Under the pieces are notes generated by a model that did no database searches, was not told the DNA's origin, and was given only the letters and a program-made list of their open reading frames with translations. This document shows, in pieces, positions 1 through 8,293 of a stretch of 22,102 bases of DNA; position 1 is the stretch's first letter, and every line of letters starts with the position of its first letter. Source of the stretch: a virus; the IMG/VR virus record IMGVR_UViG_3300042865_000749, positions 1-22,102 of that record, one strand, 5' to 3'. Position numbers and translations under genes: made by a program.

Positions 1-770
1 GCTGCGGTATTTGTAACTCTTATGAAGTCAGTATATCCAGTACCCCCAATTGTATTACTACCTGAAAAAACTAACATACCATTAGTGTTTCCGGCATCAA
101 GTATTGTTTTTCCGTATAACCCATTAGTTGTAACACCTGAACTACAAAGTAAAGAATCGTTGACATTGATTGGCGAACAACCATATATATTTTCAATATA
201 CAAATCGGTTATACAAGTCGCTGATGTATTTCCAGTAAATGGAGTATATTTTTTCCATACTGCTGTAGAATAAGTTTCACCACTGACACCATCAATTGTA
301 TTTGCAGTCCAACTATTAATGAAAGTAATGTTTTCAGGGGAGTTAGCTCTTATTGTTGTACCAAAATCAGATATTATTGTTGTTCCAGTTGAACCAGTTG
401 CTGAATTCCAAAGGGATTCATAATTATTAATCAAAAATTGGTACACTTGGTTTTCTTCATAAACATACACTAACATACCTAACTTTCTTCTTCCTGATGA
501 AATATTATCAGGTTGAAGTGTTAATGTGTTAACAGAAAATGTTGTACCACTACCTTTTGAAAAAGTAATTGGGATTGTATTTCCACTAAACTCAATTGGT
601 CCGAATGTGGATGGCGGGATTGTGTAATATAGTTGGTCTAAAGAATATACTTCCATATAACCACCAGTGGACAAAGTTGAGTAACTAGTCCCAAATGTTT
701 TTGTTCTTTCTAAACTTTGTTGTCCCAATAATTGATTAGGACTTATTGGATTTTTATATGGAAAACTCAT
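1..770 (-). CDS. Tail/structural protein, C-terminus beyond window
   Basis: An open frame runs from an ATG at 768-770 to the left edge without a stop (about 256 codons seen). The start shares one base with the stop of the upstream gene (TAATG), so the two are translationally coupled. It begins MSFPYKNPISPNQLLGQQSL and is rich in Thr, Ser, Gly, Asn and Tyr, with beta-strand-like stretches and repeated 'GNT' and 'SGxT' motifs, the composition of the tail proteins around it. Cysteines near residues 185-210 (ATCITDLYIENIYGCSP) recall the Cys-bearing modules of neighbouring proteins. I do not recognise a family. Its position as the most distal visible gene of a tail operon suggests a virion protein, by inference. 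Confidence 0.7.
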   Translation of the reverse strand, partial: MSFPYKNPISPNQLLGQQSLERTKTFGTSYSTLSTGGYMEVYSLDQLYYTIPPSTFGPIEFSGNTIPITFSKGSGTTFSVNTLTLQPDNISSGRRKLGMLVYVYEENQVYQFLINNYESLWNSATGSTGTTIISDFGTTIRANSPENITFINSWTANTIDGVSGETYSTAVWKKYTPFTGNTSATCITDLYIENIYGCSPINVNDSLLCSSGVTTNGLYGKTILDAGNTNGMLVFSGSNTIGGTGYTDFIRVTNTA

Positions 771-2023
771 TAGCCTACACTACCTCCTTTAAAATATATA
801 TCTGTCGTTTGATTATCTATTAAGAAATCACCAGCTGGATATGTTGTATATACCCTATAAGTTACTGATGGTATTGTTGAACCAGTATATGTAAATGTAT
901 TTGTTCTAATTGTTGATTCTGTTAACACATTACTAAATACATTCGGATTACCTAAACTTAAATCAATATCTAATTGAGATTGATTATTTGTTAAAACAAT
1001 TGGTATAATCCAAGTGTACCAAGCTTGGTCTAATATTGTATTTTGAAGTATTTCTGTCGTTTCAAAATTGTATGCTATTTTTGTATTACCGAAACTATCT
1101 ACACCACCAGTTGTTTGTGGTACATTGGATGTTATAATCGTTGGTAATTCACCATTTGTCCAACCACTATAATTAACATACAAGTTCATCTCAGTATTAA
1201 ATGTCGTTGCACTTGAACTTGGTTGACTTGTATTACTGAAACCAAAGAATTGTGGAGCTCCATTACCAAACATATAGTTACCAATACTTGTTGCGGCACT
1301 TATTGGTTCAATAAACAAATAAGCAAATGTTGAAGGTAATGGAGATGATGTTGGTGTAACAGATGGTGTAATACTTGGTGTTACACTTATTGTTGGAGTT
1401 ATTGTTGGTGTTATAGTTGGTGTTACACTTATTGTAGGTGTTATACTCGGAGTTACTGAAATTGTTGGTGTTACACTTATTGTTGGTGTTATACTTGGTG
1501 TTACACTTGGGGTTAATGAAATCGTTGGTGTTGGTGTAGGTGTGATTGCAACACAACTATTGTTTACACAAACATCACCAATAAAAATATCACATTCAGT
1601 CAAAGCAATTGGATTACTACCACAATAATATAATGTTGTACCTGAGTTGATTGGTAATACACTTGTAATTGTTCCATCACATTGTGTATAATAAAAAGTT
1701 CCACCAGTTGTTCCAGTATTCGTTATTTGAATACATCTACATAAATCAGTTGGTGTCGAACTTGGTGTAGGTGTAATTGTTGGAGTAGGTGTCGGTGTTA
1801 CAGGACAACTATATGGTAAAAATGTTTCACATCCGTTACTATCAATAACTTTAATAATTATACTATCCGCAACATCTAAAGGTGATGGAATATCAAAAGT
1901 TGTTGTTGCCGATAATGATGTTGAGCCAGTTAGTGTATAACAATAGATTAATGTTACATCACAAACTATGACTTGATATGGGGGTGTCCCAGTTGTTGCT
2001 GATATACTTATTTGATGTGGCAT
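770..2023 (-). CDS. Multi-domain TPT-linker tail protein with SprB-like N-terminus
   Basis: 417 aa. Four parts can be seen. Residues 1-73 form a domain with 'ATTGTPPYQV' near the start and 'IKVIDSNGCET' near the end, resembling SprB-type repeats of Bacteroidetes surface adhesins. Residues 76-92 are a short TPT linker. Residues 93-158 are a small domain with eight cysteines. Residues 161-230 are a long (T/I/S)TPT linker. The remaining ~185 residues are Ser/Thr/Asn-rich, ending with a 'TYRVYTTYP' motif that echoes 'TYNVYRTFF' near the end of the 321-aa protein at 10274. No signal peptide or membrane segment is evident. A modular tail or receptor-binding protein whose rigid linkers space small globular domains is the likely role (inferred). 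The stop overlaps the next gene's ATG by one base. Confidence 0.75.
   Translation of the reverse strand: MPHQISISATTGTPPYQVIVCDVTLIYCYTLTGSTSLSATTTFDIPSPLDVADSIIIKVIDSNGCETFLPYSCPVTPTPTPTITPTPSSTPTDLCRCIQITNTGTTGGTFYYTQCDGTITSVLPINSGTTLYYCGSNPIALTECDIFIGDVCVNNSCVAITPTPTPTISLTPSVTPSITPTISVTPTISVTPSITPTISVTPTITPTITPTISVTPSITPSVTPTSSPLPSTFAYLFIEPISAATSIGNYMFGNGAPQFFGFSNTSQPSSSATTFNTEMNLYVNYSGWTNGELPTIITSNVPQTTGGVDSFGNTKIAYNFETTEILQNTILDQAWYTWIIPIVLTNNQSQLDIDLSLGNPNVFSNVLTESTIRTNTFTYTGSTIPSVTYRVYTTYPAGDFLIDNQTTDIYFKGGSVG
1334..1543 (-). repeat. Degenerate tandem repeat encoding TPT linker
   Basis: On the plus strand this reads as repeated GGTGTTACACTTATTGTTGG-like units of about 12-18 bases. On the coding strand they give alternating TPS/TPT/ISV residues (161-230 of the 417-aa protein). 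A shorter piece coding residues 76-92 lies at about 1748-1798. The unit register varies, so replication slippage could change linker length. Confidence 0.8.
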
Positions 2024-2035
2024 ATAGGATAAATA

Positions 2036-2956
2036 TTACCAACAAGTTATTATAACTAAACCATCCCCTCCATTTCCACCTCTTCCTCCAGTAGTTCCAG
2101 CACCACCACCTCCACCACCTGAACCATACGCACCATTTCCTCCAATACCTCCAGCGGTAGTATTATTAGCGTATCCTCCAGCACCACCTGTGAAAAACAA
2201 ATTATATGGCATATTGATTAATTGCTCATTATATGATGAGAATCCGCTATCAGCTTCAGATGGGTTGGTTGGATTACCTCCGTTTATTGTTGAGACAAAT
2301 CCTGAACCTGTTACATTCGCACCAACACGAGAAGTTGTTGATACACCAGCTCCACCTGCACCACCTGAAACGATATTAGTCAAAGATACTGCAGTACCTG
2401 ATTGATTTTGGTTACCTCCACTTCCCCCTAATTGTCCAGCTATCAAAGATACCAAAAAATTATAACTAAGAAATCCTGCGGTCTGAAGAAATACTGTACC
2501 AGCACTACCTGCGGTAGCATTAGAACTACCGACAGCTCCACCATTACCTGCCCCTGCTGCGGCAGCTCCACTTGCTAAAATTATATTTGATGTTGTTGTA
2601 TTTGGTTGTACACTAACATACGATAAAGTACCTACAGTACCATTACCTCCAGCTCCTGCCGTAGGTAACCCACCAGTACCCCCCATACCAACTAAAATAT
2701 AAAGTGTATCAGGAATAGTTGAAAGTGTACCAAAAGCTCGACTTATTGCCGAAGCACCACCACCAGCACCACCTGACCTAGCACTACCAGCAATACTTGT
2801 AGCACCCGCACCACCTCCTCCACCTCCACCGATGACAATCATTTGCATAAACTTACAACCATTCGGTTTTTGCCAAGTTTGCCAAACAGCCGAACCTATC
2901 CCATAGAATGATTGAACATTCTTATCATTATTAGGTAAATTAAAATTATCTATCAT
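2036..2956 (-). CDS. Glycine-rich tail adhesin paralogue 1
   Basis: 306 aa and the last of three tandem paralogues in the direction of transcription. It begins with a conserved ~45-residue head (FYGIGSAVWQTWQKPNGCKF) followed by a hydrophobic strand and 'VIGGGGGGGAGA'. A long Gly/Ala/Ser/Thr-rich body carries many GGAGG runs, and the end is 'GGNGGDGLVIITCW'. A 'W..W.KP.GC' head running into polyglycine is typical of phage and bacterial Gly-rich adhesin domains. Such proteins can fold as polyglycine-II bundles, as shown for the T4-like phage S16 gp38 adhesin. A receptor-binding tip role is inferred from this and from the tail-gene context. The head and tail are conserved among the three copies while the middle varies, as expected of an adhesin under diversifying selection. 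Confidence 0.75.
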   Translation of the reverse strand: MIDNFNLPNNDKNVQSFYGIGSAVWQTWQKPNGCKFMQMIVIGGGGGGGAGATSIAGSARSGGAGGGASAISRAFGTLSTIPDTLYILVGMGGTGGLPTAGAGGNGTVGTLSYVSVQPNTTTSNIILASGAAAAGAGNGGAVGSSNATAGSAGTVFLQTAGFLSYNFLVSLIAGQLGGSGGNQNQSGTAVSLTNIVSGGAGGAGVSTTSRVGANVTGSGFVSTINGGNPTNPSEADSGFSSYNEQLINMPYNLFFTGGAGGYANNTTAGGIGGNGAYGSGGGGGGAGTTGGRGGNGGDGLVIITCW

Positions 2957-2960
2957 ATTA

Positions 2961-3851
2961 TTACCAACAAGTTATTATTACTAAACCATCGCCACCTCTA
3001 CCCCCTCTTCCACCAGTGAGTCCACCCCCTCCACCACCTCCGCCACAACCCCATCCACCATCTCCACCATTACCACCAGTACCACTTGCATTCGAACCAC
3101 CACCAGCACCACCTGTAAAAAATAAAGGTGAAGAACTTGATAGTATCGATGAGGGATTAAATTGATTAAATCCCGCACCACCATTAAATCCACCAACAGC
3201 TCCACCACTTATCGTGGGGATAAACCCTGCTCCAGTTATATTACCACCAACGGCTTGAACATTAGCTGTAGTTAAACCCCCACCACCTGCACCACCAGTT
3301 GTTGGTCTTGATATTGTAATATTTGTTCCTGCTCCAAAAGAACCCCCAACAGAACCATTAACACCACCGATAGAATTAAAAATACCCATACCCATCAATA
3401 CACTATTAGCTACGGTATTAGGATTATTACCAGTACCTGCAGCAGCATTTGAATTCCCACCGGTATTATTACTCGAGCTACTAATAATTAGATGATTTTG
3501 GACAAATGTTGTAACATTATTTATTCCAACATAAGTAACAGTTCCCGCAGTACCATTCGATGACGCAGCCCCACCAGCACCACCTGGACCTATTAAAATA
3601 TGTAATCTTTCAGGGACAAAAAAAGCGGGAATTAATAGTGTTGTTAGGGCACTACTACCACCTCCACCACCACCATTTCTATTAGTTCCGGCAATACCTG
3701 TCAATCCACCAGCACCACCAGCACCACCTCCTAATACAAAGAAGTGTATGAATTTACAACCTTTAGGTTTAATCCAAGTTTCCCAAGGGCCTGTTCTATA
3801 AAATACTTGAGTATTATAAGTTGTATCGGCTAAATGAAATAAATCTAACAT
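2961..3851 (-). CDS. Glycine-rich tail adhesin paralogue 2
   Basis: 296 aa and the middle member of the tandem triplet. It has the same architecture as its neighbours: head with 'FYRTGPWETWIKPKGCKF', strand 'IHFFVLGGGAGGAGG', variable Gly/Asn/Ser/Thr-rich body, and the end 'GGRGGDGLVIITCW'. Only four bases separate its stop from the ATG of paralogue 1. The head lacks a few residues around the first Trp compared with copies 1 and 3. The body is dominated by GG(A/N)GG turns, including 'GGAGGGGLTTAN'. A polyglycine adhesin at the tail tip is the likely role (inferred). Long open frames on the opposite strand here are by-products of the GGN-rich sequence. Confidence 0.75.
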   Translation of the reverse strand: MLDLFHLADTTYNTQVFYRTGPWETWIKPKGCKFIHFFVLGGGAGGAGGLTGIAGTNRNGGGGGGSSALTTLLIPAFFVPERLHILIGPGGAGGAASSNGTAGTVTYVGINNVTTFVQNHLIISSSSNNTGGNSNAAAGTGNNPNTVANSVLMGMGIFNSIGGVNGSVGGSFGAGTNITISRPTTGGAGGGGLTTANVQAVGGNITGAGFIPTISGGAVGGFNGGAGFNQFNPSSILSSSSPLFFTGGAGGGSNASGTGGNGGDGGWGCGGGGGGGGLTGGRGGRGGDGLVIITCW

Positions 3852-3852
3852 A

Positions 3853-4752
3853 TTACCAAGATATAATTATTACTAAACCATCACCACCTCTTCCACCTGA
3901 ACCACCAGTAGTCCCAGCACCTCCACCACCACCTCCACAACCGAAAGCTCCATTACCACCATCACCCCCTATACCAGCACCATTTGCTCCCCCACCCGAA
4001 CCACCAGTAAAAATAAAGGCGTTTCTTAAAACATTTGATTTATTTGGAAAAGAACCTGTAAATCCATCAGTTCCTCTATTTGTGCCACCCGCTGCTCCAC
4101 CTGATAATGTAGGAAAAACACCACCTGTATTCACATTACCACCAGTTCCATTTGCGTTTGCGGCACTTGACCCACCTCCACCAGACCCACCACATAATGG
4201 AGAAGTTGGTGCTAAAGCCGTACCATTACCTCCTGCATTAGACCCACCACTTGTACCATTTTGACCTGCACCAAATAAATTGACACCTGAATAACCCAAG
4301 ATTTGATTTGCCGCTGTAGGTGCACCACCAGTACCTCCAAGAGTACCTGCAGCAGCACCTCCACCAGGTGTGGTGGAATTACTATATAGTAAAACATTCA
4401 CACTTGTAGTATCAGGTAAAACTGATACATATGAAATACTACCAGCACTTCCGTTACTATTTGGTGTTCCACCAGCCCCACCATAACCAACATTGATGTA
4501 TACAATATCAGGTAGTGTATTAGCCATAAACATACCTTTGTTCATACCCGAAGACCCACCTCCACCACCACCAGTTCTTCCGACACCAGTACCTGATTGA
4601 CCTCCACCACCTCCAGCCCCACCACCGATGACGAGCATATATACAAACTTACAACCCCTTGGTTTTTGCCAAGTTTGCCAAGTACTCGAACCAATAGCGT
4701 AAAATATAGCAACACTATTGTCTAAATTGGGGAGGTTATTATAATCAATCAT
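3853..4752 (-). CDS. Glycine-rich tail adhesin paralogue 3
   Basis: 299 aa and the first of the three paralogues to be transcribed. The head 'FYAIGSSTWQTWQKPRGCKF' is closest to copy 1 (shared IGS..WQTWQKP.GCKF). The following strand 'VYMLVIGGGAGGGGG' begins a Gly-rich body, and the protein ends 'GGRGGDGLVIIISW', replacing the Cys of the other two copies with Ser. One base separates its stop from the ATG of copy 2. Family knowledge (Gly-rich adhesin domains in phage tail tips) suggests receptor binding; the order and similarity show tandem gene duplication. Exact homology depth cannot be judged by eye because of compositional bias. Confidence 0.75.
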   Translation of the reverse strand: MIDYNNLPNLDNSVAIFYAIGSSTWQTWQKPRGCKFVYMLVIGGGAGGGGGQSGTGVGRTGGGGGGSSGMNKGMFMANTLPDIVYINVGYGGAGGTPNSNGSAGSISYVSVLPDTTSVNVLLYSNSTTPGGGAAAGTLGGTGGAPTAANQILGYSGVNLFGAGQNGTSGGSNAGGNGTALAPTSPLCGGSGGGGSSAANANGTGGNVNTGGVFPTLSGGAAGGTNRGTDGFTGSFPNKSNVLRNAFIFTGGSGGGANGAGIGGDGGNGAFGCGGGGGGAGTTGGSGGRGGDGLVIIISW

Positions 4753-4762
4753 AAATTATTAT

Positions 4763-4936
4763 TTAAGCCCAAGGTGGAATTACATTTGTTTCAACTATAA
4801 AGTATCCATAAGGTGAAACTAAATCCAAAGGGTCACCAACCAAACTAAAGAAAGCGGTATTACCAAACTCATCATTTCTTTGATAAAATTGACCTTCATA
4901 ACCATAGTTAAACTCACATAGTGCGTATATGTACAT
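4763..4936 (-). CDS. Small 57-aa protein in tail operon
   Basis: A short open frame on the minus strand runs from ATG at 4934-4936 to TAA at 4763-4765. It begins MYIYALCEFNYGYEGQFYQR and ends 'FIVETNVIPPWA'. It fills the only gap of note between the 139-aa gene and the glycine-rich genes, with the same close spacing (11 bases on each side), which supports it being real. The sequence is aromatic-rich (nine Tyr, seven Phe) with no membrane segment. I do not recognise a family. A small virion or assembly component is possible. Confidence 0.65.
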   Translation of the reverse strand: MYIYALCEFNYGYEGQFYQRNDEFGNTAFFSLVGDPLDLVSPYGYFIVETNVIPPWA

Positions 4937-4947
4937 AATTAATTTTT

Positions 4948-5367
4948 TTAGTAATCACCACCGATTATGGTTGCATCCCAACCTGCAGCATTAGGTGCCG
5001 TACCCAAAGTTACATAAATTACATAATTTGCGGGTAAGGCAAAATTCAAAGGTAATTCATAAGTCGATTGTGCTGCAACCTCAGATGCTGCTGTTGTTGG
5101 TAATGTTATTTCATCCCATAGATTATTGTTTGTTGCAGTACCGGTTGTTCCACCATTGTTAATCCATACCCTACCTACTGTTGCGGCAAGATTTTGACCC
5201 AAAGTTCTAAATCTTATTCTCTGAACATAACTTCCGTTAGTTCCACCCGTAAATACAGGATAAATTGTGCCTGATGTTAAATCTTTTGTGGTATTAGCTG
5301 ATGTCATTGCATCAGCCCATTGTATTTTTGGTGTTAGTGTAAAAATTGGTGATGTATTTGCTGGCAT
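4948..5367 (-). CDS. Conserved phage protein beginning MPANTSPIFTLTP
   Basis: 139 aa, complete. It begins MPANTSPIFTLTPKIQWA, has 'GSYVQRIRFRTLG' and 'GRVWINNGGTTGTATNN' in the middle and ends 'GWDATIIGGDY'. I recognise this pattern as a widespread small conserved protein in phage and bacterial genomes, normally about this length and near tail genes; its function is unknown to me. The predicted fold is all-beta, with 'ELPLNFALPANYVIYVTLGT' resembling two strands of a jelly-roll-like sandwich. It sits between the 674-aa fibre and the small 57-aa gene in the same operon. A structural role is inferred. Confidence 0.75.
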   Translation of the reverse strand: MPANTSPIFTLTPKIQWADAMTSANTTKDLTSGTIYPVFTGGTNGSYVQRIRFRTLGQNLAATVGRVWINNGGTTGTATNNNLWDEITLPTTAASEVAAQSTYELPLNFALPANYVIYVTLGTAPNAAGWDATIIGGDY

Positions 5368-5379
5368 ATTTTTATATTT

Positions 5380-7404
5380 TTATATTAATTGATAACTATT
5401 TGATATTGCGTAAGTTTTTCCATAATCAAATGTTGATGTTGTTGAACCTGTAAAACTGATATCGAAATTTGGATAAGTACCTGTTACAGATATATTTGTA
5501 CCACCACTTAATGTCACAGTTTGGTCTGGTAATGAATTGGTAATGGTAAAGTTTGGATAAGTCCCACCTGTTGTAATACCAGTTCCACCACTTAATGTTA
5601 TAGTTTGGTCAGGTGCTGTATTAATAATTGTTACATTACCTGATGTTGTATTTGCAGACAGACCTACACCAGTTGTTAAAGAATTAACGACATTAGTATA
5701 ACCAGTAAAAAATCCTGATACATTGAATGTACCTCCTGTGTTATTTGTGAATGTTGTTGTACCATTTGAATAAGTTCCACCTGTAACAAAAACATCCGTT
5801 GGTAAATTCTGATAAGTGGTTGCAGAGATTGTACTTGCGGTTAATCCGTTGTAAATGATAACATCATCATCAATAATTGTAGTACCACTGATATTAACAT
5901 CTGCCGTAAAAGTTACACTATTCCCACCAAAAGTTATATCAGTACCATCATCAATAATTTGACTATCAATTAATTCGTTAACACCATTCCATTTAGCTAA
6001 ATAATTCGTAACACCAGTACCTGTTAAAGTACCTTGAGTAAGTCCACTTACATTAAATGTTCCACCAGTATTATTTCTAAATAAAATATCTCCGTTTGAA
6101 TATGTTCCCCCAGTTACAAATACATCAGTCAAACCTGATAAGTTTGCACCACTACCATAGTAGGTTGTTGCGGTTACACCACCATTAATTGTCTGACCAA
6201 CTGAAAAAATATTATCAACATTTGTGTAAGCATTGTTTGAATATTGTGTTGAAGTTAAGTGAAAATATTCTCCAGCACTACCTCCTTGAATTGCATTTAA
6301 ATCGTTATGTGCGGTAACTTGTGTTGATTGAAATACACTAACGAAAGCACTCTCAACTGAACCAGTTGTTGCACTAACTTGTACAATTATTCTTCCTGTT
6401 AAGAAGGCATGAGATGTAACTAATTCGGGTAAACTTGGTTCTACTGATAATTGAGCTTCTGCAACACTATCATATTCATCATTACCCCAAACTTCATATA
6501 AGTGGTCATTCACTTCTTGCCCCCTGAAATACCAATTCACCAAATACTTACCAGCTGTAGCCAAAACCTTATCTGTACCATCGTCATAATATTCGTTATT
6601 CAGAGTATTAGCAGTTGTTGTATAAACCCAAGTTCCACCACTATGAAAACTTTGAAAAAATATATCATCTTGAGAATTAAGTTGGGGTAATGCTTGACGA
6701 TAGACCCCATTCCATGCAACACCTGCAGATAATGTAACGACACCAGTCGAACCACTCAAGCCCAATGAAAATCCTGATTCTCTTGCAAATCTATCAGTTG
6801 ATAAAATTCTATCATTTATCTTATTTGGTAATCCTGCTCCATAGTTATCAAATTCTAAAACATGCACAAAATTACCACTTCTGTAGGTTATCATAAATAA
6901 CACAACATCACTATCGGTGATTACAGAATCATTATCATAAACATAATATCTTGGACTACCTCCATTATATTCAATAACCACATAACTTGTGTCTTCATCA
7001 AATAAACTTGGTATTCCACCACTTCCAGTTGTCCCACTTGGAACTATATAAACTTTTAATGGTTCAATGAAATTTGAATTATTGTATAATGCAACGGTAA
7101 CTTGAGGTAAAGTTAGAGTTCCATTATTATTATCAGTCCATCCTGTTGCATTTGTTATCAAACCTGCATTATATGGGGCAGAACCTGAAATAACAATTGT
7201 ACCACCAGTACTATTATTTAGTGTTAAATTTCCATTTGAAAATGTACCTCCAGTTATTGAAGTACCTGAACCACCAACAATTCCAGTTAAGTTACTACCA
7301 TCACCATATAAAGTTCCACCACTTATTGTCGTTGCCGAAAATAAGGTAATACCAGTTATTGAACCAAAAATTTTTTCTCCTCTTACATTAGGTGTTGCAC
7401 TCAT
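5380..7404 (-). CDS. Large tail fibre with repeated Gly/Thr-rich beta modules
   Basis: 674 aa. The N-terminal ~80 residues carry 'SGGTLYGDGSNLTG', a motif common at segment boundaries in phage fibre proteins. Residues ~100-360 look like a globular domain. 'HNDLNAIQGGSAGEYFHLTS' (~367-386) is a familiar tail-fibre module. Beyond it come two copies of a VTGGTYSNG...NNTGGTFNVSG module (~430-455 and ~540-565), then a tandem pair of 'QT(I/V)TLSGGT.I...GTYPNF' units near 597-650. The C-terminus is short (YGKTYAISNSYQLI), with no chaperone domain visible. A trimeric beta-rich fibre is likely (inferred). The module at 5710-5835 closely matches one in the 376-aa protein at 9130-10260, suggesting exchange or duplication. 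Confidence 0.8.
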   Translation of the reverse strand: MSATPNVRGEKIFGSITGITLFSATTISGGTLYGDGSNLTGIVGGSGTSITGGTFSNGNLTLNNSTGGTIVISGSAPYNAGLITNATGWTDNNNGTLTLPQVTVALYNNSNFIEPLKVYIVPSGTTGSGGIPSLFDEDTSYVVIEYNGGSPRYYVYDNDSVITDSDVVLFMITYRSGNFVHVLEFDNYGAGLPNKINDRILSTDRFARESGFSLGLSGSTGVVTLSAGVAWNGVYRQALPQLNSQDDIFFQSFHSGGTWVYTTTANTLNNEYYDDGTDKVLATAGKYLVNWYFRGQEVNDHLYEVWGNDEYDSVAEAQLSVEPSLPELVTSHAFLTGRIIVQVSATTGSVESAFVSVFQSTQVTAHNDLNAIQGGSAGEYFHLTSTQYSNNAYTNVDNIFSVGQTINGGVTATTYYGSGANLSGLTDVFVTGGTYSNGDILFRNNTGGTFNVSGLTQGTLTGTGVTNYLAKWNGVNELIDSQIIDDGTDITFGGNSVTFTADVNISGTTIIDDDVIIYNGLTASTISATTYQNLPTDVFVTGGTYSNGTTTFTNNTGGTFNVSGFFTGYTNVVNSLTTGVGLSANTTSGNVTIINTAPDQTITLSGGTGITTGGTYPNFTITNSLPDQTVTLSGGTNISVTGTYPNFDISFTGSTTSTFDYGKTYAISNSYQLI
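5455..5625 (-). repeat. Tandem duplication in fibre gene C-terminal region
   Basis: Two adjacent, roughly 84-base segments encode the paired 'PDQTITLSGGTGITTGGTYP' and 'PDQTVTLSGGTNISVTGTYP' units. At the DNA level the shared blocks include TTTGGATAAGT and CCACCACTTAATGT (plus strand). Confidence 0.65.
5710..5835 (-). repeat. Fibre module copy A (shared with 9586-9714)
   Basis: Encodes a TASTISATTYQNLPTDVFVT segment continuing to TGGTFNVSG. A closely similar DNA and protein module (SASTISATTYQNLPTDIRVT and onward) occurs in the 376-aa gene about 3.9 kb away in the same orientation. Confidence 0.7.
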
Positions 7405-7419
7405 ACTTTATAAATATTG

Positions 7420-8292
7420 TTAATTCAAAACTTTACCCGCCCATAGTACAGCATTTGTAACTAATCTTCTTAAATTAGCACGAGTTGCAATATATGATGG
7501 GAAATAAAGGTTAATACCAACTAATCTTGCTGTTCCAACTGTATTAATACCAATTATTGGATATCCTGATGTTGTATATGTAGCAATTGTATTTGCACCA
7601 CTTTGTAAAGTTGTTACCAAATTATTTTGTACTGTACTATTAGTTGTTAAACCAGTCCCCACACCTGTTGTTATTGGATGTACTATTGTTACTGTCATAT
7701 TACCAGTTGAGTCACTACTTTGATTCACAGTACCAACATAAGGTGTTAAGGTAAAATCAAAACCTATTGGCCTAAGATTCCAAATAAATGTTCCAACAAC
7801 TAAATTACCACCACTATCAACATAGTTCCTCAAAGAAGTGTTCAAGGTAACGGCACCAGTTTGTGAAGAGTTGGTGTAGTACAACACAACATCCCAACTA
7901 CTTGAACTTAAACCAGTACCACTATAGGTTGTTGAAATTGTTACAGCTGAAATTGTTGGTGTTGGATAACCAAGGGAAACAATTTCATTTGAAACTTGTC
8001 CTGACACTGTTGATACTTGAGCATCACCTAAAATCAATAACCTTAATGCTGATGTTGCACCACTAGTTGGTGTTGGTGTAGGTGTAATAGTTAATGTTGG
8101 TGTTATAGTTGGAGTAATCGAAGGTGTTGGTGTTATAGTTGGAGTAATCGAAGATGTTGGTGTTATAGTAGGTGTTATAGATGGAGTTGGTGTTATAGTT
8201 GGAGTAATCGAAGGTGTTGGTGGTACATCAACACCTAACACGACTGGTACTCCACCCAAATCAACAATTTTACCTTCGTGTGTAATAATCAT
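7420..8292 (-). CDS. TPT-linker protein with amidotransferase-like C-terminal domain
   Basis: 290 aa. Residues 1-23 are a short head (MIITHEGKIVDLGGVPVVLG). Residues 24-76 are a PSITPTITPT linker built from a 10-residue repeat. Residues 80-290 form a globular domain starting 'ALRLLILGD', with 'WDVVLYYTN', 'LRNYVDSGGNLVVGTF' and a C-terminal 'RLVTNAVLWAGKVLN'. This order (strand, D-V-V strand, helix before a G-G-N-L-V turn, final helix ending in A-LW) resembles class I glutamine-amidotransferase-like/ThuA-like folds. I see no clear catalytic Cys, so it may be a binding domain; this assignment is tentative. One base separates its ATG from the stop of the preceding 278-aa gene. Confidence 0.65.
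   Translation of the reverse strand: MIITHEGKIVDLGGVPVVLGVDVPPTPSITPTITPTPSITPTITPTSSITPTITPTPSITPTITPTLTITPTPTPTSGATSALRLLILGDAQVSTVSGQVSNEIVSLGYPTPTISAVTISTTYSGTGLSSSSWDVVLYYTNSSQTGAVTLNTSLRNYVDSGGNLVVGTFIWNLRPIGFDFTLTPYVGTVNQSSDSTGNMTVTIVHPITTGVGTGLTTNSTVQNNLVTTLQSGANTIATYTTSGYPIIGINTVGTARLVGINLYFPSYIATRANLRRLVTNAVLWAGKVLN
8065..8223 (-). repeat. 30-base minisatellite encoding PSITPTITPT
   Basis: A 30-base unit (plus strand TGGTGTTATAGTTGGAGTAA plus TCGAAGGTGT) is present in about four copies, some perfect and others with a few changes, followed by degenerate TPT codons. Near-perfect copies point to recent expansion by slippage or recombination. Confidence 0.8.
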
Positions 8293-8293
8293 A

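Noticed and set aside
22-273. 83-aa open frame on the plus strand at the left edge
   Set aside because: The minus strand has an uninterrupted frame from 770 to the edge, coupled by TAATG to its neighbour and with tail-protein composition; the plus-strand frame is its shadow.
1334-1543. Regular repeats considered as a CRISPR array
   Set aside because: Units are short, directly adjacent, have no unique spacers and lie in frame within a coding sequence as a TPT linker.
3821-4264. Proline-rich 147-aa open frame on the plus strand
   Set aside because: It is the antisense of the glycine-rich gene at 3853-4752: GGN codons read backwards give Pro. Similar plus-strand frames at 2190-2405, 9821-10057 and 12140-12370 are shadows for the same reason.
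7409-7416. TATAAATA resembling a T4 late promoter
   Set aside because: It is on the plus strand between two minus-strand genes of one operon, so it points the wrong way to drive them, and AT-rich gaps yield this sequence easily.
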